Of a stretch of 64,000 nt of DNA, positions 56,945 to 64,000 are shown one piece after another. A program made the translations under genes and the position numbers. A model generated the notes under the pieces. It ran no database searches and was not told where the DNA came from. It saw only the letters and a list, made by a program, of their open reading frames with translations. Every line of letters begins with the position of its first letter. Position 1 is the first letter of the stretch. The DNA is from Tieghemostelium lacteum. Taxonomy: Eukaryota; Evosea; Eumycetozoa; Dictyosteliales; Raperosteliaceae. The DNA is taken from contig LODT01000025.1 of the NCBI GenBank assembly GCA_001606155.1, forward strand, positions 434,001-498,000, in the 5' to 3' direction.

Positions 56945-57301
56945 TTTCGTTAAAATCAAATTTATAAAAAATTCGAAAAAAATCAGAAATAAACTCAAAA
57001 CTATATATATTGATTTTTATGAAATCACGATATCCTTGGTATATGTAATTTGTAAAAGACATTTTCTGAAAACCAATAAAATTTTATCACAAATTTAGAT
57101 TTTTTATTTTGATATTTTTTTAAAATTGAAAATCCAAAAAACAAAGGTATTAGCATGTTTTGAAATTGATAAATAAAATTATTTATCTTTCTCTTTTTTT
57201 TTTTAAATAATGAAGATAATATATATAAATGTTATTTTGAGGGAGTGTTCACAAGGATATTTCGATTGTTTTTTTTTGTTGATATTTTTGGTTATTATTA
57301 T
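56945..57301. other. Upstream flank of secreted protein / 3' flank of RWP-RK gene
   Basis: 357 bases, AT-rich, with a T-run at 57187-57203. An 84-codon plus-strand frame that starts here overlaps the RWP-RK gene antisense and is not called. No gene seen. Confidence 0.4.
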
Positions 57302-58426
57302 TTACATTCTGATGAAAACAGGTTTTAATTTTTCTTGTCTCTTTTTAAGAAGTGCCACTAGAGAGGCATCTACTTCAGGTGGTAAATCTGGATTTGGAGT
57401 ACCAGCTGGGATATTGTGTAATAGTGTCATAATTTCTTTATCAATTTTCGAAACCTTTCTGTAAGGCCATTTTCTACCACGAGCAGCTTCTTTCCATCTC
57501 TTACTGAGAGTAGATGTTGGTATTCCCAATTTTTTAGCGGCATCTGATTGAGGGAAATTCAGGTATTCGGTAATTTCAATATAGGATTGACCACCTCTTG
57601 ATAAAGATCTATCCTCATTCATAACATTTGCCAATGATAACATATCACCTCCATTAGCATTAGCATTATTACTACTTCCAGGTATAGTTGCAAGTGCATT
57701 AGAAGTCACACCATTAGAATCATCTTGACTGCTACTATTAATTGAAGATTTTCTTTTTCTTTGTCTTGGGGTTGGTGGGGTTGTTGAATTGGATGTTGTT
57801 GTAGTTGTAGTTGTTACATTTGGATATTGTACTGAATTATTATTACTAATATTATTATTATTATTATTATTAATATTATTATTGGTATTTTGATTTAAAG
57901 ATCTAAGTGTTATAGTTGCAGGAGTAACTTCTCTAATATCTTCACCATTTTCAGAATCACTGCTCTCATGAATTGTACCTTGATTATTTGGGTCAAAGTC
58001 AAAAGTTGCTACAGAATCCAAATAATGTTGAAGGTGTGTTGGAATTTTATCTTTTGTCAAGGATAATGGTTTTTTATAAGGAGATGAAACATTACTGCTA
58101 TTATTATTTGGACTTGAAATTAATGGTGAATTACCATTACTTGTAATTGGTAATATATTAGAATTATTATTATTATTATTTGTATTATTTGTATTACTTG
58201 AATAATTTGAACCTGGTTGTAATATTTGTTGAATATTTGGGGTTATTGGTATTATTGGTTGTGATATTGAATTTATAATAGTTGGTGTGGTTCTTGTTGT
58301 GTTATTTGGTGATTCTATATTAGAATTATTTGTTTGTTGAGTTGTTTCTAAAATTGAATTATTTTGTTGATCAAAAGTAGGAATTGAATTCATACTATTT
58401 GAAAAAAGGGAAGGTGTATCTGACAT
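57302..58426 (-). CDS. rwpA: RWP-RK domain transcription factor
   Basis: A single exon of 374 residues. The RWP-RK domain lies near the C terminus (about 281-330): YIEITEYLNFPQSDAAKKLG, STLSKRWKEA and the signature RKWPYRK. This fold binds DNA and is best known from plant NIN-like and RKD proteins; dictyostelids have a single-type RwpA involved in cell-type control. The N-terminal 250 residues are Asn-, Thr- and Ser-rich without structure, as usual for regulators here. A basic RQRKRK cluster near 222 may be a nuclear signal. Confidence 0.88.
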   Translation of the reverse strand: MSDTPSLFSNSMNSIPTFDQQNNSILETTQQTNNSNIESPNNTTRTTPTIINSISQPIIPITPNIQQILQPGSNYSSNTNNTNNNNNNSNILPITSNGNSPLISSPNNNSSNVSSPYKKPLSLTKDKIPTHLQHYLDSVATFDFDPNNQGTIHESSDSENGEDIREVTPATITLRSLNQNTNNNINNNNNNNISNNNSVQYPNVTTTTTTTSNSTTPPTPRQRKRKSSINSSSQDDSNGVTSNALATIPGSSNNANANGGDMLSLANVMNEDRSLSRGGQSYIEITEYLNFPQSDAAKKLGIPTSTLSKRWKEAARGRKWPYRKVSKIDKEIMTLLHNIPAGTPNPDLPPEVDASLVALLKKRQEKLKPVFIRM

Positions 58427-58427
58427 T

Positions 58428-58450
58428 GTGTATTTGAAAGAAAATTCAGT
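58428..58450 (+). repeat. Direct repeat, copy 1
   Basis: A 23-base sequence beginning GTGTATTTGAAAG and ending AAAATTCAGT that recurs exactly at 60532-60554. The copies bracket a single gene. This copy is directly upstream of the RWP-RK start codon and is part of its 5' flank. Confidence 0.85.
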
Positions 58451-58536
58451 CAGTTATCCAAAAAAAAAAAAAAATAATTTAAAAAAAAAAAAAAAAAATT
58501 TAAATCTCATAAACATTTTATTACTACACATTATAT

Positions 58537-58597
58537 TAAATAATAGGAAATTTTAGTTTGATTTTAAATTATTATTACTAAAATTTCCTATTATTTA
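58537..58597. repeat. Perfect inverted repeat with 21-base arms
   Basis: Arms 58537-58557 and 58577-58597 are exact inverse copies (core AATAGGAAATTTTAGT and its complement) around a 19-base loop. It would form a strong hairpin in RNA or a cruciform in DNA. No terminal duplication that would mark a transposon was found next to it. Confidence 0.85.
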
Positions 58598-58776
58598 TTA
58601 AAATATTTTATATTTTAATCAATCATGATTGATGGATTTTAAAGTTTGTTAGTTAAATTATAGAGTAAATGAATTGGAATATTTATTCTCAAAAAAATAG
58701 AACATGTTGACCATAGTCAGCAATCTATTACTTAAATTAAATTTATTTCATTTTTTAATTTTGTTTTTGCAGCTAG

Positions 58777-60522
58777 ATGGAACAAAATCAGTTACCCAAA
58801 ATTATAATCAAAAGGATATTAAGTATTCAATTAAAATCATGTAGAAAAGAAAATTCACTATCCTATTATAGATATTTTGTTGGGTTATATTCATTAGTTT
58901 CAAGAGAGTTTTATAATTTGATAAATACATTGGAATACTATGAAATTCTATTAGATAGATATGGTATATATTATCTATTATATCTATTAAAAAGAGGTTT
59001 TTCATTTAGAAAATGTAAATTTAAGATATCTGCATCTCAACTGTATGAACTCAAACGTCAGGATCCTGTTATTGATCTAATCATTCAAATAGTTACTCTG
59101 ATGAACAATAACAGTTATTCTGATGACAATAGACTGATGATTGATAACAAATTAAAATTCAAATCAGAGTATTTGCATTTGTTATCTTCTTGTAATAAAG
59201 TGAAGATTATTGTTGAGCAATATGATGATTCTCTATCTGATTCCATAGAACAATTAGAACAATATAATTTATCTCTAAAAACTAGAAATTGTTCAAAAAT
59301 TAATTTGACACAGTGTTTCGGTAATGTGTCTTACACAGCTCAGGAGTTTACTGAGATTGTCAATAGATACAATGTAAAGAAATGGAAAACTAATAGACAC
59401 AAAGGTGTAATTGAAAAGGAGTTTCTATTGAATTCAGGGGTATCAATATGCAATTCATTAGTTAGATTCGCACTACAATCAAAAACTCCACTAGTGCAAC
59501 TAGAATATGATTGTGTATTAAGATATTGCCCTAGTTTAGAAAGTATATTCATTCTTACTTGTGATGATTATAGTACGATTGAACCTTCTCCATATCTGTC
59601 ACTGTTTACTCGTGATCTCATAGAACATAAGTCACTAAAGAAATTTGATGTTTATATTGGTAGATTTAAAGGTGATAGTTATCAGAGTTTGGTGAATCTT
59701 TTAAATAACAATACAGTGTTACACCATCTAAAATGTCAGTGTCAGGAAGATCCCATGATGGATAATTGCAAAAGAATTACAAATACCACACTGAAAACTA
59801 TTAAAATAACTAGATTTGATGTTTATAAAATGTGGGGTGTTGTGTCGGGTATAGAAGAGTTTATATATCCAAGACCATGGAATGGTGCATACAAGAGTAT
59901 ACTCAAATATCACAAGAATCTAACTACTTTGGACTACAAAATCTATAACTACATTGAAGGTGAGGTTATCCCTTATGGACCATTATGTAGGATGATAGAA
60001 GAGTTGCCTAAACTCAAAGAACTTAACCTCACTATTCTCCTACCAATGGAAAAAGAAGAGTATCTACCAATATTGAATGCAATCAGTGAATCCAAATCAC
60101 TAACCAAACTGATATTGGATTCAGTAACCATTAATTTCAAATGTGAAATTCTAGATAGAAAGCATTCAAATCTCAGTCATTTGGTAATTGTCATGAGAAC
60201 TCAGGAAATCCCTGAGAGTCTTCAGAAAAGTCTATTAAACAATAATATAATAACTCATTTATCTCTAGTTTTTATGGTTTCCTCTCTAGATCCTGAACAT
60301 CATGTATTAAATAAGATATTGGAGATACCTAATCTCAAGTATTTGAATATTAACTATGACTCTAGAAAACCACAATTTCCTGTATTTACCTCTGATCTTT
60401 TAAAATATCATATAGAACATCATCCTAATCCACTCTATGCCGATACAATCCACACTAATAACCCTAATGATAATCTTTGGATTCTTTTTAAAAATTTAAT
60501 AATAAATTCAAAATATAAGTGA
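58777..60522 (+). CDS. F-box-like protein with LRR-like repeats, dictyostelid family
   Basis: A single exon of 581 residues. The first 45 residues are F-box-like (LPKIIIKRILSIQL...LVSREFYNLI). The rest is helical then weakly repetitive, with Leu-rich spaced strands (LKKFDVYIGRF, LTTLDYKIYN, LKELNLTILLP, LTKLILDSVTI, ITHLSLVFMV). This matches large dictyostelid families of F-box/LRR-like proteins that vary in copy number between species. A role as ubiquitin ligase receptor is inferred. It is bracketed by a 23-base direct repeat, which suggests it moved or was inserted here. Confidence 0.7.
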   Translation: MEQNQLPKIIIKRILSIQLKSCRKENSLSYYRYFVGLYSLVSREFYNLINTLEYYEILLDRYGIYYLLYLLKRGFSFRKCKFKISASQLYELKRQDPVIDLIIQIVTLMNNNSYSDDNRLMIDNKLKFKSEYLHLLSSCNKVKIIVEQYDDSLSDSIEQLEQYNLSLKTRNCSKINLTQCFGNVSYTAQEFTEIVNRYNVKKWKTNRHKGVIEKEFLLNSGVSICNSLVRFALQSKTPLVQLEYDCVLRYCPSLESIFILTCDDYSTIEPSPYLSLFTRDLIEHKSLKKFDVYIGRFKGDSYQSLVNLLNNNTVLHHLKCQCQEDPMMDNCKRITNTTLKTIKITRFDVYKMWGVVSGIEEFIYPRPWNGAYKSILKYHKNLTTLDYKIYNYIEGEVIPYGPLCRMIEELPKLKELNLTILLPMEKEEYLPILNAISESKSLTKLILDSVTINFKCEILDRKHSNLSHLVIVMRTQEIPESLQKSLLNNNIITHLSLVFMVSSLDPEHHVLNKILEIPNLKYLNINYDSRKPQFPVFTSDLLKYHIEHHPNPLYADTIHTNNPNDNLWILFKNLIINSKYK

Positions 60523-60830
60523 TACACCAAAGTGTATTTGAAAGAAAATTCAGTTATATAAAAAAAAATTTTAAATTGGTTTCCTTATTCATTTATATAT
60601 TTATTAAAATAGGCTCTATAAATTAAAATAAAATTATTTTATGTATAAATCAATCTTAAACATATAAATAAAAATATTAATAATAATAATAATTAAAGAG
60701 ATATATATTTAATTTTTTTTTAAATTTTTTTTTTAAATTAATTCATAAAAAACTTTCTTATCAACCCTTTTTTTTTTATTTTGTGAAAAAGTTAAAATAG
60801 AGTTTGCCCATCCAGATCATATATTTATAA
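60523..60830. promoter_or_regulatory. Upstream flank of MED25
   Basis: 308 bases, AT-rich with T-runs, holding copy 2 of the direct repeat (60532-60554). No gene. Confidence 0.45.
60532..60554 (+). repeat. Direct repeat, copy 2
   Basis: Exact second copy of the 23-base sequence at 58428-58450, ten bases after the stop of the F-box-like gene, and also followed by TAT and an A-run. Confidence 0.85.
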
Positions 60831-62969
60831 ATGTCAACAACAACACTATCTACCTATCCAAATGTTGTAGTTCAAAATTCGTTTGATCATGTTGGATTGA
60901 ATTCAAATGGAGTTGTAATGAATCATATAAATCAAATGAATCCAACTTCATATCAACCATCATATCAACAACAGCAACAGACATCACAATTGATTCAACC
61001 ACCATTATCACAAAATCAAAATGCGATATCACCGTCACAAAACAACAACAACAATAACAGTTGGAATAATCAGAATCAATTAGTCATTGGAAATACGGTA
61101 TTGGGAGGAAATTTAAATTCCACCTTGACCAATAATAATAATAATAATAATTTTAATGGTATATCCTCACATAAAAAAACTAAACAAGTGATATTTATTC
61201 TGGACACTACAGCAATGATGAGCCACTTCTTTCAACATATAAGATCTACTTATCTAGAACCTCTATTTAAACAAATGCAATATGAAGAAACTCAACTAAA
61301 TGTATGTACACTCATTAATAAGAGTTAAACGTAATATGATACCAATCAGTATTACAAAAAAAAATTCATACTCTGGACCATTGAGGTTTTATAAATCTCG
61401 GGAACACTTGTGGAAAAAAAAAATCAAAAAAAAAAATCTCATTTGTTTCAACAGACACACTTAATATACACATTTTTACAAAAAAAATGATTTAAACTAA
61501 TTTAAAATCTACTCCAAATTTCTCAGAGTTATAACATTGATTATGGTTTAGTACTATTTAGAGATCATCCGCCTTATGGTGATTATATTGTTCAATCTAT
61601 ACCATTGACAAAAGATTATAAGGCATTGATGAATTGTATGTTTACAACTAAATTTACAGGTGGTGGAGACTATTCACAAGGTAATGCCATATCAGAAGGT
61701 ATATGTTCTGCATTAAAAATCAGTTCTAAAAAAGCAGCAGATGAGAAATGCTTTGTATTGATATCAAACAGTATTGAAAGATCAAGTCCATGTAAACAAT
61801 GTAGTAGTTTAGGTAATCTAAAACATATTGATATTATTAATCAAGTAAGTTTATTTATAAAATCAAAAATCTCTAAAAATTCAATTTATTAATATTTAAT
61901 AATGTTTTATACAGCAAAAAATATTATTATCATTTATATGTCCAATTAAAAGTATATATTTAAGTAAATTCTATGAACAAACTAGAGTTGATGAATCTGA
62001 AGAAGTTTTTATTAGAGCACCAGAACCAAATTTTATAAAGATTAGAGGTCTACCAAAATTTACACATCATTCTCAAATTTTACAAAGTCTTGATCAACAA
62101 CCTCCATTACAACAACAACCACAACCACAACCACAACAACAACAATTATTACCTCAACAACAAGTTCAACAAGCTCAACAACATCAAAATTCTAATATAA
62201 TTCCAATACCAAATATTGAGATTAATAATAATGATTTTACTCAAAATGGTTTCCAATCACCTCAACCACAATATCAACAACAAGGTTTAATGAATCAGAA
62301 TCAACCTCAAAATCAACCTCAAAATCAGCCTCAAAATCAACCACAATTACAACAGCAACAATTACAACCACCTCAAACACAATTAAATCTTTTAAATAAT
62401 CGTGTTAATGGATTGTCATCACCAAATTCACATGTTGCTAACTCACCTTCAATAACATCACCACAACCTAATACCCCTTTACATCAACAACAACAACATT
62501 TAACTGTACAACAACAACAAGGACAACAGTTAAATGGTAGTGGAGGTAGTTCAGATGTAGTTGATATAGCACCATTAACTCCTAGTGGTCAAAATCTACA
62601 ACAACAACAAACAATGAACTATTATCAACCATTAACTCCAAATCAACTTCAACAACAACAGCAACAGCAACAAACAAACAATTATATTATTCAAAATGGA
62701 GGTAGTCCAAATAATCCTATAAATCTAAACCTATCTAATCAAGGTCAAAATTCTGTACAAATTCAACAACCACAACAACAACAGCCAGATTCAGCTTTAA
62801 CATCACCACAACAAACAACATTAAACCTATCACCTAGTTCATATAATAATTATCAAGTACCTGTACATAATAAATTACCAAATCAAATTCAACCAGTAAT
62901 TAATAAGTTACCACCTCAATCACCAAATACTCAACAACAACAAAATGTACCAACTGTTAATACATCACC

Positions 62970-63000
<31 letters not shown>

Positions 63001-64000
63001 ATGAATCAAACACCACAAATGATTAGACAAAGATCACTATCAAATTTTACACCAACCTCTAATCAATCGTCACCAGCAACACCACCTAACCCTAACAATA
63101 GTAATCCAATTATTAATAATGGAATCAATACATCACCTAATCAACAATTACAACAAACACAACAATCACATTTATCAAATTCTGGTGGATTTTTACCACC
63201 ATCTAATCAATCAGTACAACAGTCATCACCAAATCAACACATTAAGTTGCAAAATAATACCAACAACAACAATAATAATAATATTATAAATCAACAATCA
63301 ATTGCAATGTTTCAACAGATTTCCAATACAAAGAAGGATGCAAATGGCCAAGCTACAGTTGAAAAGATTTGGAGTGGATCATTGGCATGGTTATTGGAAT
63401 CACATCAAACACCTACACCATTTGCATCGTTATTTGCTACCTGTCAAAGTAAAATACCAAGTGAACCTATATGTACCAATTGGCCAGAGACATTGATTGT
63501 CAGTGCCTTTTTGGCAGAAAATGAAACACTGAATAGTTATCTAAAGAGTGCTATCATTATTGCATTTAGTAGTCAACCCAATAGTACTATTCCATCTGAG
63601 AGTCTTTCAAATTTTATGAAAAATCTCCAAGATGAAAAAAGTGTTGGTATCGTTGAGATTCCTGGTAAATCCTTACTGTTAATCAATAAGGAGTCTAGAT
63701 TATATGGTGCCATCTTACCATATGAACTCAGTCTATCTCCTAAAAGAGATACAAATAATCAACCTGTACTTCAGTCGCCTCCATCCATGATGAATTCTAA
63801 TATAAATACTGCTGTCATTGGTATGACTGCTAATAATCCTAATGTTGTTGGCATTCCACAAAGTGCACAATCAACCCCATTGCAAAATACCTCATCACAA
63901 CAAAATCCAAATTCACCTGGTACACCTTTACAAATTAATATTCAAAATCAATATATATCACCTGTACAAACAAATATAATTAATAATTCATCTTCATCTT
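60831..64000 (+). CDS. med25: Mediator complex subunit 25, cut by the window edge
   Basis: Three exons read so far: 60831-61301, 61527-61844 and 61915 to the window end, still open at 64000. At least 958 residues are encoded. Residues about 118-320 form the von Willebrand-A-like Mediator-binding domain (KQVIFILDTTAMMSHFF, GLVLFRDHPPYGDY, FTGGGDYSQGNAISEGI). A very long Gln/Asn/Pro-rich region follows (about 345-720). Then comes an ACID/PTOV-like block near 740-865 (EKIWSGSLAWLLES, CTNWPETLIV, GIVEIPGKSLLLIN), the part that contacts activators. MED25 links transcription factors to RNA polymerase II. Introns are 225 and 70 bases. The C terminus is not in the window. Confidence 0.88.
62084..63002 (+). 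repeat. CAA/CAG-rich low-complexity coding tract
   Basis: Interrupted runs of CAA codons encoding Gln with Pro, Asn and Ser, in the middle of MED25. Longest pure runs are near 62970-63000. Simple coding repeats of this kind vary quickly between strains. Confidence 0.8.

Larger units (their letters stand above)
58427..58776. promoter_or_regulatory. Divergent promoter with a direct-repeat copy and an inverted repeat
   Basis: 350 bases between the RWP-RK start and the F-box-like gene start. Contains one copy of a 23-base direct repeat (58428-58450), two A-runs and the inverted repeat at 58537-58597, each listed separately. A pyrimidine-rich stretch ends in GCAG just before the F-box-like start, so a 5' UTR intron is possible. 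Confidence 0.45.

Noticed and set aside
57210-57464. An 84-codon plus-strand frame with a hydrophobic stretch
   Set aside because: It overlaps the conserved RWP-RK coding sequence antisense, and its hydrophobic run comes from T-rich DNA.
1-64000. tRNA genes, rRNA genes and CRISPR arrays
   Set aside because: I looked for tRNA B-box-like words and cloverleaf pairs, rRNA-like conserved blocks and spaced identical repeats, and saw none that I could support.
1-64000. Virus-like or transposable elements
   Set aside because: No reverse transcriptase, integrase, transposase, capsid or long terminal repeat was recognised. The repeats at 58428 and 60532 are too short and flank an ordinary host gene.

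Overview
The window reads as nuclear DNA of a dictyostelid social amoeba. The evidence is a very AT-rich base composition, gene-dense compact layout, short AT-rich GT-AG introns (about 55-160 bases, one of 372), long A and T homopolymers between genes, and Asn, Gln and Ser tracts inside otherwise ordinary proteins. Families typical of these amoebae are present: a Roco kinase, TKL kinases, an RWP-RK factor, sedolisin tripeptidyl peptidase and F-box-like/LRR-like proteins. I cannot name the species from sequence alone.

Layout. 1-8.5 kb: a two-DEP Roco kinase (+), then a membrane-anchored TKL kinase (-). 8.8-16 kb: housekeeping genes for prefoldin 6, aspartyl aminopeptidase, a sugar porter, the actin capping protein beta subunit, a three-exon endosulfine that is too short per exon for simple ORF finding, and a Sec14-GOLD protein. 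16-30 kb: a PPR-like mitochondrial protein, an unusual desaturase fusion, a sedolisin, a large F-box-like protein and a Kelch-SAM protein. 30-42 kb: an MTFR-like mitochondrial fission regulator, a secreted carboxylesterase, a putative myristoylated protein, a methyltransferase, CBP20 and a mitochondrial carrier, with the longest gene-free stretches (1.1 and 1.9 kb). 42-45 kb: three tiny tandem two-exon genes of 33-42 codons and a trypsin-like protease with an N-terminal helical domain. 45-64 kb: a large type I membrane protein, an F-box/PP2-like protein, a TPR protein, a DMT transporter, SLU7, an NAD(P)-dependent reductase, a secreted protein, an RWP-RK factor, an F-box-like protein and the start of Mediator subunit MED25, which runs off the right edge.

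Most genes are unrelated housekeeping or developmental functions and do not form pathways. Functional themes are mitochondrial (PPR, carrier, MTFR, TPR protein), RNA processing/transcription (CBP20, SLU7, RWP-RK, MED25) and signalling (Roco, TKL kinase, endosulfine). Many adjacent genes are convergent with only 55-75 bases between stops, or divergent with 130-750 bases between starts.

The best candidates for something undescribed are the tiny tandem gene family at 42113-43208, the desaturase fusion at 19330-21530, the protease at 43470-44522, and a gene bracketed by a 23-base direct repeat with a perfect 21-base inverted repeat beside it (58428-60554). I saw no tRNA, rRNA, CRISPR array, or transposon or virus-like element. 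Exon joins are mine, read from GT-AG sites and reading frame, and have no transcript support here.
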